From: JAFGJQ01 sp964495075
GTDB lineage: Bacteria > Planctomycetota > Phycisphaerae > UBA1845
DNA length: 64,000 nt
Direction: 5' to 3'
Assembly (NCBI GenBank): GCA_964495075.1
Contig: CAZBUJ010000021.1
Location: 1-64,000 of the forward strand
Shown: positions 1-8,324 of the stretch, piece after piece
Layout: each line of letters opens with the position of its first letter
Numbering within the stretch: position 1 is the stretch's first letter
Program-made: the position numbers and the translations under genes
The notes under the pieces: generated by a model
Database searches by the model: none
Told to the model about the DNA's origin: nothing
What the model saw: the letters and a program-made list of their open reading frames with translations, nothing else

Positions 1-1
1 A

Positions 2-1426
2 CCTCCCCGCGTGCGGGAGGCGCTGGTCCCGTACGAGCTGGAGACCATATGCCTCAAGGCGCTGGAAAAGGACCCGAATCGCCGGTACGAAACGGCGGCG
101 GACATGCGCGACGATCTCCGCGCGTACTTGCAGCGCCGTTCGATCCGGGCCCGTCGAGCCGGCCCGTTGACGCGGATCAAGAAGTTCGTGCTGCGCAACC
201 GCGTCGCCACCATGGCGGTACTGACTGGTGCTATTATCGTGTCACTCGGCACCGCTTACTGGCAGGAGTTCTCCCGAAGCGAGCACCGGCAGGCCGAAGT
301 GGTTGAACAGAAGGCGACGGCCGTGCAGAAGGCCTCGGAAGCCGCGAAGGCGGATCGGACCGCCGGCTCCGTGCGCGATGCGATGACCACGCTCATGGAG
401 AACCTCACGCCGGAGCTGTGGGGGGCGTTTCAGGAGACGTTCGATACGGCGGAGGACGCCGAACGCCGCGTGCTGTGCAGGATGGCCAATGGCTTCGCCC
501 GCCGGCAACTGGACGACTTCCTGCAATCGGAACGCGCGCGCCTGGAAATCGAGCGTCCGGACGTGGCGCCGGACTCGAGCCTCCAGTTGTACATCAGCGC
601 CCTCAGCGCGCTCGCCACCGGCAACGTGCCCGCCGCAGCGGCCGTCATCGATGTGTGCATCGAGAAGTCGCCCGGGGACCCCTACGCACGCCACCTGCGG
701 GCGATCCTGAATTGCGACCGACTGCGATTCGCCGAGATGACGGCCGACGCCGAGGTGCTCATCAGAATGGACGACCACGCGTACACGGGCTACCTGCTGC
801 GGGGGGCCGCTTATCTGTTCGACGCCCGGCCGGCCCAGGCGCTGGATGATCTCGAGTGGGCCCGCCGCCTGAACCCGGGGGAGGAAACCGGCTGGCACCT
901 CGCCCTGATCGGCCTGGGTCGTGTCAACAACAAAGAGTATGAAAAGGCGACCGAGGTTCTCGCTCGAGCCTTGACTGTCGAGCCGGACCTCGTGCCGGCC
1001 CGGTTTGGACGCGCAGAATGCCACTTCCAGGACCGCGAGTATCTGGCCGCCGTCGATGATCTGAGCCGGGCGATCGAACTCGACAGTGGTTTCGCCGATG
1101 CCTACATTCTGCGCGGTGAGTGCTTCGACAGGCTCGGCCGTTACGACGAATCGACGCAGGACTACGATCGAGCCAACGACCTGCTGGGCGGGTCTACGTT
1201 GATGGCCTTCAAGGTCTGGCGGGCCCAGGCCATGAAGGAGGAGAAGGCCCAGGCGGTGACGGTGGAGGAGGCCGACACGGAGAGCGAACCGAACGGCCTG
1301 GAGGGAGGCGAACTGCAGCCGGGGGACGATTTCTTCGAGCGCTACCTGCGGGATCGCCTCCGCACGGACGCCACGCCCGACGGCGTACCGCGGCTGCCCG
1401 CCTCACCGCCCCGGCGGCTTGGCTGA
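2..1426 (+). CDS. Ser/Thr protein kinase with C-terminal TPR repeats, 3' part only
   Basis: The reading frame is open from the window edge, so the N-terminal kinase lobes lie upstream and are not seen. The first 45 or so residues match the last helices of a Pkn2-type kinase (ETICLKALEKDPNRRYETA, then DDLRAYLQ), the part that holds the conserved Arg of subdomain XI. A basic stretch and one membrane segment (about residues 67-85, VATMAVLTGAIIVSLGTAYW) follow. The rest, outside the membrane, contains several TPR-like helical pairs, clearest from about 290 to 400 (ALTVEPDLVPARFGRAECHF, AIELDSGFADAYILRGECFD). Kinases of this build are abundant in planctomycetes and phosphorylate unknown targets. 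The acidic C-terminal tail is low complexity. The gene overlaps the convergent SGNH hydrolase gene by 24 bases at its 3' end. Confidence 0.85.
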   Translation, partial: PPRVREALVPYELETICLKALEKDPNRRYETAADMRDDLRAYLQRRSIRARRAGPLTRIKKFVLRNRVATMAVLTGAIIVSLGTAYWQEFSRSEHRQAEVVEQKATAVQKASEAAKADRTAGSVRDAMTTLMENLTPELWGAFQETFDTAEDAERRVLCRMANGFARRQLDDFLQSERARLEIERPDVAPDSSLQLYISALSALATGNVPAAAAVIDVCIEKSPGDPYARHLRAILNCDRLRFAEMTADAEVLIRMDDHAYTGYLLRGAAYLFDARPAQALDDLEWARRLNPGEETGWHLALIGLGRVNNKEYEKATEVLARALTVEPDLVPARFGRAECHFQDREYLAAVDDLSRAIELDSGFADAYILRGECFDRLGRYDESTQDYDRANDLLGGSTLMAFKVWRAQAMKEEKAQAVTVEEADTESEPNGLEGGELQPGDDFFERYLRDRLRTDATPDGVPRLPASPPRRLG

Positions 1427-2422
1427 CCTGGCGTGACGTGCTCCTGACACCAGGGCGTCGGCGGCATACGGCGCAAGCCAGTCGGCCACACGACGGGCGC
1501 CGATCGGCGAGAAGTGGATGCCATCGACGGTGAGCGGGTCCGCCAAGTAGCGGTGCGCGACCAGTTCCAGCATGAACCACAACCGCAATGACGTGTCGGG
1601 GACGAGGACCGCGCCGTGTCGCGCGGCCACCGCACGATACACACCGGCATACGGATTCCACACCACACCGCTGGGGATCTCGACCAGCACCACCGCGGCT
1701 CCCCGGGCGCGAATGCGCCCCACGATGGCGTCCAGGTTCTCGGTCAGTTGGGCTCGCGACGCGCCGTAGAGATAGTCATTACCGCCGATAAACACGAGCA
1801 CGGCGGTCGGGTCGGCGGCGAGCACGTCGCGGTCCAGGCGTTCGCGCAGGTCGGCCGACTGATCGTTGGGGAAACCGGCATTGATGACGGTGCAGCCGAA
1901 ACGATCGCGCAAGCGGGCCACGTACGTCCACGCGTCGGCGCCGGGGTAGGTAAGGCTGTCGCCCGCGCAGACCAGCACCGCGGTCGGCGGTACGTTGACG
2001 TCGGTGCGGCCCGGGCGAGGTAGTGGTCGCGCCAAGAGCGACACCGCCGCCACCCACGCGGCGACCACCACGGCGTAGACGACCGGTGCTCGGGGTCGGA
2101 GCCCGCGGATCAGCAGAACGGCCGCGCCGCACACGGCAAGCCAGGGCAGCCACCACCCGGGATCGAGGGCAGTGCGAAGCACCAGAACGAGCGGGGCGCC
2201 GACGATCAGCGTGTGATCGCGCTCGAGGCGGCGGCGCCACGCCTCGCGCACCGGCACCACCAGGCACGTCAGGGCGAGCCCGCACGGCAGCCACAGCCAA
2301 CGGTAGGGGAGCACCAGGAACGGGAGCAACAGTAGCGTCCAGCCCACCGACCGCCAGGGACGCGGCCGCGGCAAACCCGAGGCGGCTACTCGTTCGGGAT
2401 CGCCTCGTTCTTCTTCACGCAT
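1403..2422 (-). CDS. Membrane-anchored SGNH/GDSL hydrolase
   Basis: The protein is about 339 residues. The first 140 or so carry about four hydrophobic segments (for example VGWTLLLLPFLVLPYRWLWL and PVVYAVVVAAWVAAVSLLA). The rest is an SGNH esterase-like domain: block I is GDSLTYPG with the nucleophile Ser, block III is GGNDYLYG, and block V is DGIHFS with the catalytic Asp and His. Such enzymes hydrolyse ester or acetyl groups on lipids or glycans; the substrate here cannot be told. I chose the ATG that gives MREEERGDPERV, which overlaps the end of the ymdB-like gene by 37 bases. A TTG at 2374 would remove the overlap and keep all membrane segments. It lies downstream of rny and ymdB on the same strand and is probably co-transcribed with them. 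Confidence 0.8.
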   Translation of the reverse strand: MREEERGDPERVAASGLPRPRPWRSVGWTLLLLPFLVLPYRWLWLPCGLALTCLVVPVREAWRRRLERDHTLIVGAPLVLVLRTALDPGWWLPWLAVCGAAVLLIRGLRPRAPVVYAVVVAAWVAAVSLLARPLPRPGRTDVNVPPTAVLVCAGDSLTYPGADAWTYVARLRDRFGCTVINAGFPNDQSADLRERLDRDVLAADPTAVLVFIGGNDYLYGASRAQLTENLDAIVGRIRARGAAVVLVEIPSGVVWNPYAGVYRAVAARHGAVLVPDTSLRLWFMLELVAHRYLADPLTVDGIHFSPIGARRVADWLAPYAADALVSGARHARSAKPPGR

Positions 2423-3195
2423 ACACGTTCGATCCGGCCGGCCTTGCCCGTGGCGGAGTCCACGGATACGACGACCCCACACAGTCGGGGATCGCCGGCC
2501 GCCACGTCGAACAGGGCGGGCACGTTCGTAGTCATGGAACTGATGACACGGTCCTTGTTGCGGCCGAGCACGGAGTCGTGCGGGCCGGTCATACCGGCGT
2601 CGGTGATGTACGCGGTGCCGTGGGGCAGCACGCGCTCGTCAGCGGTCTGGACGTGCGTGTGGGTGCCGATCAGGGCACTCACCCGACCGTCCAGGTGCCA
2701 GCCCATGGCGATCTTCTCGCTGGTAGCTTCGGCGTGGAAGTCCACCACGATGATCTTGACGTCGCGGGGGAGGGCGGCCAGGACGCGGTCGGCCGCCCGG
2801 AACGGGCAGTCCGACATCAGCTTCATGTACATGCGGCCGAGCAGGGAGATCAGGGCGATCTGGTGCCCGGAGGCCGTCTGGTAGATGGTGTACTCGCGGC
2901 CCGGTGCGCCGGGGGCGAGGTTCGCCGGTCGCACGATCCGTTCGGAGGTCTCCAGGGTCTCAATGATGGCGGCCCGCCGGTAGATGTGATCGCCCATGGT
3001 GATCAGGTCGACGCCGGAATCGAGCAGTTTCTGGTACAGGGTGGGCGTCAGACCGGACCCGGACGCAACGTTCTCCGCGTTGACGATGACGCAGTTCAAA
3101 TCGTGTTCGGCTGTCAGCGACGGCAGCGATCTGGCCAGTACGTTGCGACCCGGGCTGCCGACCACGTCCCCCACACACAAGAGATTCAGTTGCAA
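2386..3195 (-). CDS. ymdB: YmdB/TIGR00282-family metallophosphoesterase (cyclic-nucleotide phosphodiesterase)
   Basis: The 269-residue protein has the usual length and all metal-binding motifs of the YmdB family: an N-terminal GDVVGSPGR, VNAENVASGSG, ITMGDHIY, VDFHAEATSEK and GTHTHVQTADE. Family members hydrolyse cyclic nucleotides such as 2',3'-cAMP with a two-metal centre. The gene follows rny with a gap of 51 bases, the same order seen in many bacteria, and both act on RNA or its breakdown products. The start codon is TTG: no ATG or GTG lies in frame before the conserved LNLLCVGDV strand, and a weak AAAGG precedes it. The normal family contains an Asn in the GDHxx region (GDN/GDH vary); here it is GDHIY. 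Confidence 0.92.
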   Translation of the reverse strand: MQLNLLCVGDVVGSPGRNVLARSLPSLTAEHDLNCVIVNAENVASGSGLTPTLYQKLLDSGVDLITMGDHIYRRAAIIETLETSERIVRPANLAPGAPGREYTIYQTASGHQIALISLLGRMYMKLMSDCPFRAADRVLAALPRDVKIIVVDFHAEATSEKIAMGWHLDGRVSALIGTHTHVQTADERVLPHGTAYITDAGMTGPHDSVLGRNKDRVISSMTTNVPALFDVAAGDPRLCGVVVSVDSATGKAGRIERVCVKKNEAIPNE

Positions 3196-3246
3196 CGTGT
3201 GCCGACCTTTCTAGCGGCAGTTCGCCGGCGGTGGGCCGCGAATCGC

Positions 3247-4830
3247 CTAGCGGGCGTACTCGGTGGCCCGTACCTCGCGGAGCACGGTGACCTTCACTTC
3301 CCCGGGGTAGGTCATCTCCCGCTCGACCTGTTTGGCGATGTCGCGGGCGATCTTCTGCGTTACGATGTCGTCGATCTTGGTGGCGTCCACGATCACCCGC
3401 ACTTCGCGGCCCGCCTGGATGGCATACGCCTGTTGCACGCCCGGGTGGGCCGACGCCATTTCTTCCAACTGCTCGAGCCGCTTGATGTAACTCTCCAGCG
3501 AGTCCCGGCGGCTGCCCGGGCGTGACGCGCTGATGGCATCCGCCGCCATCACCAGCGGCGTATACGGGCTGATCGAGTCGATGTCGCCGTGGTGTCCGGC
3601 AATCGCGTTGAGTACCTCGGGTCGCTCGTTGAACCGCTTGCAGAAGTCCGCCCCGACCTGGGGGTGACCGCCTTCCGCCTCGTGGGCGACGGCCTTGCCG
3701 ATGTCGTGGAGCAGCCCGCATCGTCGGGCGAGCCGACCATCGAGCCCGAGCTCGTCGGCCATGATCTGGCAGAGATAGGCGCATTCAATGCTGTGCCGCA
3801 ATACGTTCTGCCCGTAGCTGGTGCGGTACCGCAGCCGGCCCAGCAGGTCGACCTGCTTGCGGTGGAGGCCGGCCACGTTGGCTTCGATCGCGGCCTTCTT
3901 GCCGATCTCCATCACTTCGCGCTCGATGTTCTTGCGGGATTCCTCGACCAGTTCCTCAATCCGCCCGGGGTGAATCCGGCCGTCCTGGATGAGCCGTTCG
4001 AGGGCCACGCGGGCGATTTCCCGCCGGACCGGGTCAAACGCGCTGACCAGCACCACCCCCGGCGTATCGTCGACGATGACCTCGACCCCGGTCGCCTTCT
4101 CGAAGGCGCGAATGTTTCGCCCCTCTCGCCCGATCACACGGCCCTTCATGTCGTCGGACGGGATGTCGACGGTAGAGACCGTGGATTCGCACGTGTGCTC
4201 GGCGGCGTACCGCTGCACGGCGGTCAGGACGATCTCCCGCGAACGCTGGACGGCGGTTTCCTGGGCGTCGTTTATGATGTTGGAGATCAGTACGGCCGCC
4301 TCCTGCTCCACTTCGCTTTCGAGGTTCCGCAGCAGCACCTGCTTGGCTTCCTCGGCCGACATGCCGCTGATCCGGAGGAGGTGCTGCCGTTGCTCGTCAA
4401 TGATGCCCTGGAGCTTCTCCTCCTTGGCCGCCAACTCCTGCTCCCGATTGCCCAGCTCCTTGTCACGCTGGTCGAGGGCCCGTTCCTTGGTGTTGAGGGT
4501 GTCCAGTTTTCGCTCGAGGTTGTCCTCGCGCTTGGCGAGCCGTTTCTCGGCAACCCGGTGCTCGGCCCGGATCTCCGCCGTTTCCGCTTCAAACTGTTCC
4601 TGCCGTTTGATGTGTTCCGCTTTGGCCTCGACCTGAGCGGCTTTGATCAGGTCGTCCGCCTGCTTCTCGGCATCTGTGATGAGCTGCTCGGCCTGCTGGC
4701 GACGTTTCTCAGCCCGGATCTTGCCACGCAAGAACACGAACAGCACCACGCCTGCCACGCCACACAGGATGCCGATGGCGATGCCGACTTCTCCGGTCAT
4801 CGCGACGCCCCAGAGTGGGATTTGTTCCAT
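3247..4830 (-). CDS. rny: Ribonuclease Y, membrane-anchored endoribonuclease
   Basis: The 527-residue protein has the full RNase Y layout. There is one N-terminal membrane segment (about 14-36, GEVGIAIGILCGVAGVVLFV), a long charged coiled coil to about 200, a KH RNA-binding domain with GRVIGREGRNIRAFE, then an HD domain with HSIECAYL and LLHDIGKA supplying metal ligands, and the C-terminal family block ending VTVLREVRATEYA. RNase Y starts mRNA decay at the inner membrane. The length matches the family (about 520). The ymdB-like gene lies directly downstream. The gene has a gap of about 0.9 kb upstream of it. Confidence 0.97.
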   Translation of the reverse strand: MEQIPLWGVAMTGEVGIAIGILCGVAGVVLFVFLRGKIRAEKRRQQAEQLITDAEKQADDLIKAAQVEAKAEHIKRQEQFEAETAEIRAEHRVAEKRLAKREDNLERKLDTLNTKERALDQRDKELGNREQELAAKEEKLQGIIDEQRQHLLRISGMSAEEAKQVLLRNLESEVEQEAAVLISNIINDAQETAVQRSREIVLTAVQRYAAEHTCESTVSTVDIPSDDMKGRVIGREGRNIRAFEKATGVEVIVDDTPGVVLVSAFDPVRREIARVALERLIQDGRIHPGRIEELVEESRKNIEREVMEIGKKAAIEANVAGLHRKQVDLLGRLRYRTSYGQNVLRHSIECAYLCQIMADELGLDGRLARRCGLLHDIGKAVAHEAEGGHPQVGADFCKRFNERPEVLNAIAGHHGDIDSISPYTPLVMAADAISASRPGSRRDSLESYIKRLEQLEEMASAHPGVQQAYAIQAGREVRVIVDATKIDDIVTQKIARDIAKQVEREMTYPGEVKVTVLREVRATEYAR

Positions 4831-5740
4831 GATATGCTACATCCGCTTGGTTCAAGGTACCCCGCGCACCGACCCATCGCCTCTGCGGCGGGTCCTCATG
4901 ACCCCGTCACCGAGTCGTGGGTCCGCGCCCATTGCGGGATGCCGTTACGCGGATCGCCAGATTGTGCCCGCCCGTGATCAAGACAGGCTCGGTTATCGTG
5001 TGGGCGCGGAATGACGCCAACTCCCGCGGCGCCGGCAGGATCGCCCGACAATGCCGTGACAGGCAGAAGTGGGGGCGGTCATGATCGGATGCCTCCGCGT
5101 TTAGACACTACGGCAGCCATGCAAGGCTCCCCGCACACGCAACCAAGAACGTACGGACCAGTTAGGCCCTTGTTATCCCGTTGAAAGTCCCCACCGGCGC
5201 GGTGCTGCCCAGTCGATGATCATCCCAGCGCCGGCTAAAGCGAGGCACCATTCGCATGCAGGGTGTCAACCGGAATCCCCGGCTCACACTCGGGTGGCGT
5301 TAAAGCGATTCGCACTCCACTACATTTACAATGCCGTACGCTGGCAAAACCTGCCAAAGCGCCCTGGAATGATGAACGCAATGTAAAGTGCCCACGTAGG
5401 CTATTACACAACAATGGGTTATCCGCCGTGGCCGTCGGCCGGCCACGCCCACAACCTATCGGGTCCCGCCACCGCTGTCAAGCGTAAACGGCGGCCGGGC
5501 CGTCCGACGGAATCGCTGTAAATCGACTTGGCTGGTGAAGTTCCGCGCCTCGACCGGACCCCGTCCGGCCCGGGCGGGCCCCGGATGTCAGCGTTACTGA
5601 ATTCTGTCGACACTTGTCGCCGTGCGAACTGCCCGTACACTCGGGACGTTTTATTCCCGTGACGTGCGGTGGGGGAGCCCGCAGGGGCCACGCGTCGGAC
5701 GGAGCGTCGATTGGGCCGGTTGTCGAGGCGGGAGGCGTCT
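4831..5740. other. Long intergenic region upstream of rny and dsbD, possible structured RNA
   Basis: This gap of 910 bases between two divergent genes shows no convincing coding region; the short open frames have no recognisable protein or ribosome site. From 4862 to 5009 the ends are complementary (CCGCGC with GCGCGG) and the interior can form more pairs: ACCGA at 4868 with TCGGT at 4989, and GGTCCGCG near 4921 with CGCGGATC near 4956. This gives a rod-like fold of about 148 bases. A structured RNA such as a 6S-type RNA is possible but no conserved 6S, SRP or RNase P core motif was recognised. The stretch 5330-5430 is less GC-rich than its surroundings. Confidence 0.3.
5614..5641 (+). promoter_or_regulatory. 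Likely sigma-70 promoter for dsbD
   Basis: TTGTCG at 5614-5619 and TACACT at 5636-5641 are separated by 16 bases. Transcription would start near 5648, about 90 bases before the dsbD ATG at 5741. Confidence 0.4.
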
Positions 5741-8164
5741 ATGCGTCATCTGCAGTGGGTAACGGTGTTGTCGTTGGTGGGCATCGTCGCGGGCCAGGCA
5801 GCGGCCGGGCCGCCGACCGCCATGTCGAGCGCGAGTACGACCGTGACGCTGGCAGCCGACTCGACGGCCATCGTGCCGGGGGGGACGGTCGAGGTGGCCG
5901 TCGTCTTCCAACTCGCCAAGGGCTGGCACATCTACTGGCGCAACCCCGGCACCAGCGGCAAGCCGCCGACGGTCGAGTGGAAACTGCCGCCCGGATTCAC
6001 GATGGGCCCGCTGCAATTCCCCGGGCCGCAACGGCACGTCGAGGCCGGCGGGCTGATCGTCACCAACATTCTGGAAGGCACGCCGATCCTGACCGCCACG
6101 CTCGCCGCGCCGTCCGACTATGCCGGCACGGTTGCGGAGATCGAGGGCACGGTGAGTTGGCTCGCGTGCATGACGCAGTGTGTGCCGGGATCGGCCCACG
6201 TGAAGCTCTCGCTACCGGTGGTTCAGTCGGCCGCGGAAGTCAAACCGGACAGCGAGGCGGTGTTTACCGCGGTGAAGCGCACCCACCCCGCGACGGACGG
6301 GCGCGCCGCGCACGTCACGGTCACCGCCTCCGCACCGGACGCTTCGCTGACGCCCGGGGCGACGTTCGACCTGGTCGTCACGCTGGTGGTTGACAACGGC
6401 TTTTTCATCGGGTCGAACGCGCCGGGGTCGAAGCGCGTGATCGCCACCACCGCCTATGCGGCGGCGCCGAAGGGTCTTGAGCCGGGTACGGCGAAGTACC
6501 CTGCCGGCACGGATCGCGACGTTCCCCTGCTGGGCCGACTCAGCACGTACGACGGGCAGGTCGAGATTCGCATCCCGGTGACGGTCGGTGAAGAGGCGGT
6601 CCGTCCGCCGGCCGCGCTCTCCGGGGTCGTTCAGTATCACGTGTTCGACGCTCACAACAACGAAAGCGTTGCCATGCCGTACGTGGCGTGGGAGGTGACC
6701 GTACGCGGTGCGGGGCAAGAGCCGCCGGCCAACGCCGGTTCGGGGAAGCGGGCCGTCGAGTCGGTCCCCGCGGTGCCCACGGGGGCGACGGAGGACGCTG
6801 CCTCGCCGCCGGGCATGCCGGCGACGGGCAACGGCGTGGGCGATGGGGCGGCCCATTGGCTCGAGCGGTTCCTGACGGGGCTCGGGTTGCCGGGTCTGCT
6901 GCTGGGTTGTTTCCTGTACGGCCTGATGCTGAACGCGACGCCCTGCGTGTTTCCCGTGCTGACCATCAAGATTCTCGGGTTCGTGCAGCAGGCCCACGAA
7001 TCGCGCCGACGTACCTTCGTGCTGGGGTTGGCGTTCGGGGCGGGGGTGGTCTTGTTCTTCGTGATTCTCGGTCTGCTGGCCTCCCGGGGGCAGAACGTAC
7101 TTCAGTACCCGGCGGCGGTCATCGCCTTGGGTGCCATCGTGATGGCACTCGCGCTGAGCCTGCTGGGCGTATACACCCTGCGGGTGCCGACGGCCGCCAC
7201 GAAACTGGATGCCACGATCCAGCAGGAGGGCCTGCTCGCCTCGTTTGGAAAAGGAACGCTGGCCCCCGTGCTCGGTTTCGCATGCACGGGCCCGATGCTG
7301 GCCGGCGTGTTCGGGTGGGCGACCCAGCAACCGCCGCAAACGGCGATCGTCGCGTTTCTGGTGACCGGCCTGGGCATGGCGAGCCCGTACATGCTGCTGG
7401 GCGCGAATCCGAACTGGTTGAGTTTCCTGCCCAAGCCGGGGCCGTGGATGATCACGTTCGAGCGCATCATGGGGTTTGCCCTGCTGGCGATGGTGTTGTG
7501 GTTGACGGCACCGCTGGTCACCCAGGTCGGCCCGACGGGCTTCCAGTGGACGCTGCTGTTCTTCGTGGTGATCGCCATGGCGTGCTGGGTGCTCGGAAAG
7601 GTGTCGGTGACGATGTCACCCGGGCAGATCATGCGCTACCGGGGCGAGGCGGTGGGGCTGGTCCTGGTCGGCGGGTTCGTGATCTTCGGGCTCGTGTATC
7701 CGCTGGGTGCCGCCCAGGATCGCGTCCAGTCCGAACGTGCCGAGATCATGGCACTGCGGGCCGGCGTGCAACTCGATGACGAAGTGTGGGACCGGAAGAT
7801 TCCGTGGCGGCCCTGGTCGCCCGGGGTGGCGGAGGCGGCGGCGCGATCGGGCAAGACGGTATTCGTCGACTTCACCGCGGCCTATTGCACGATCTGCAAG
7901 AAAAACAAGTTCCTGGCGACCAACACGCCGGAGGTGCGCCGGAAAATGAAGGAACTCGGCGTGGTCCCGCTCCAGGGCGACTTCTCGACCCACGACGCGG
8001 ACATCGCCGCCGTGCTCGAGCGGTTCGGCCGGCCCGGCGTGCCGCTGAACCTGATCTACCCGGCCGGCAGGCCGGATGAGCCGATCCTCCTCGACCCGTC
8101 CTTCTCGAAGCAGTACCTGCTGGACCTGCTCGACCAGGCGGGCCCATCGCGGGACACGACGTGA
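5741..8164 (+). CDS. dsbD: Thiol:disulfide interchange protein DsbD
   Basis: The protein moves reducing power from cytoplasmic thioredoxin across the inner membrane to the periplasm. The chosen ATG, preceded by GGAGG, gives an 807-residue protein with a signal peptide (MRHLQWVTVLSLVGIVAGQAA). Residues 25-185 are the periplasmic DsbD-alpha-like domain with the pair Cys143/Cys147 (CMTQCVPG). About residues 375-640 form the eight-segment membrane domain with Cys in ATPCVFPVL and in ACTGPMLAGVF. The C-terminal thioredoxin-like domain has CTIC at 716-719 within VDFTAAYCTICKK. All three cysteine pairs needed for the relay are present. It is longer than the E. coli protein (about 565) because of the larger periplasmic region before the membrane domain. 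Confidence 0.93.
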   Translation: MRHLQWVTVLSLVGIVAGQAAAGPPTAMSSASTTVTLAADSTAIVPGGTVEVAVVFQLAKGWHIYWRNPGTSGKPPTVEWKLPPGFTMGPLQFPGPQRHVEAGGLIVTNILEGTPILTATLAAPSDYAGTVAEIEGTVSWLACMTQCVPGSAHVKLSLPVVQSAAEVKPDSEAVFTAVKRTHPATDGRAAHVTVTASAPDASLTPGATFDLVVTLVVDNGFFIGSNAPGSKRVIATTAYAAAPKGLEPGTAKYPAGTDRDVPLLGRLSTYDGQVEIRIPVTVGEEAVRPPAALSGVVQYHVFDAHNNESVAMPYVAWEVTVRGAGQEPPANAGSGKRAVESVPAVPTGATEDAASPPGMPATGNGVGDGAAHWLERFLTGLGLPGLLLGCFLYGLMLNATPCVFPVLTIKILGFVQQAHESRRRTFVLGLAFGAGVVLFFVILGLLASRGQNVLQYPAAVIALGAIVMALALSLLGVYTLRVPTAATKLDATIQQEGLLASFGKGTLAPVLGFACTGPMLAGVFGWATQQPPQTAIVAFLVTGLGMASPYMLLGANPNWLSFLPKPGPWMITFERIMGFALLAMVLWLTAPLVTQVGPTGFQWTLLFFVVIAMACWVLGKVSVTMSPGQIMRYRGEAVGLVLVGGFVIFGLVYPLGAAQDRVQSERAEIMALRAGVQLDDEVWDRKIPWRPWSPGVAEAAARSGKTVFVDFTAAYCTICKKNKFLATNTPEVRRKMKELGVVPLQGDFSTHDADIAAVLERFGRPGVPLNLIYPAGRPDEPILLDPSFSKQYLLDLLDQAGPSRDTT

Positions 8165-8286
8165 CGGCGACACAATCGACGAACACGAGAGCGTGGAGTG
8201 CATTCGCGTGGCACGAGGAAACGCGCCCATGAGCCGGTCAGCTCACGGGGGTGGGGATGGACTTCGAGACGGTCTGATCGGCTGAG

Positions 8287-8304
8287 CCGGGCGGGCTTGC
8301 CCGG
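8287..8304. terminator. Weak hairpin between convergent genes
   Basis: CCGGGC at 8287-8292 pairs with GCCCGG at 8299-8304 around a 6-base loop, in the 160-base gap between dsbD and the convergent PpiD-like gene. There is no run of T, so a role in termination is a guess. Confidence 0.2.
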
Positions 8305-8324
8305 GACCATGTTCCGCGTTCGAT

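Noticed and set aside
4862..5009. 6S RNA, SRP RNA or RNase P RNA
   Set aside because: None of the conserved cores of these RNAs could be found, so only a generic structured region is reported.
5263..5487. A 74-residue frame in the gap upstream of dsbD
   Set aside because: No ribosome site, no similarity to a known protein and atypical composition.
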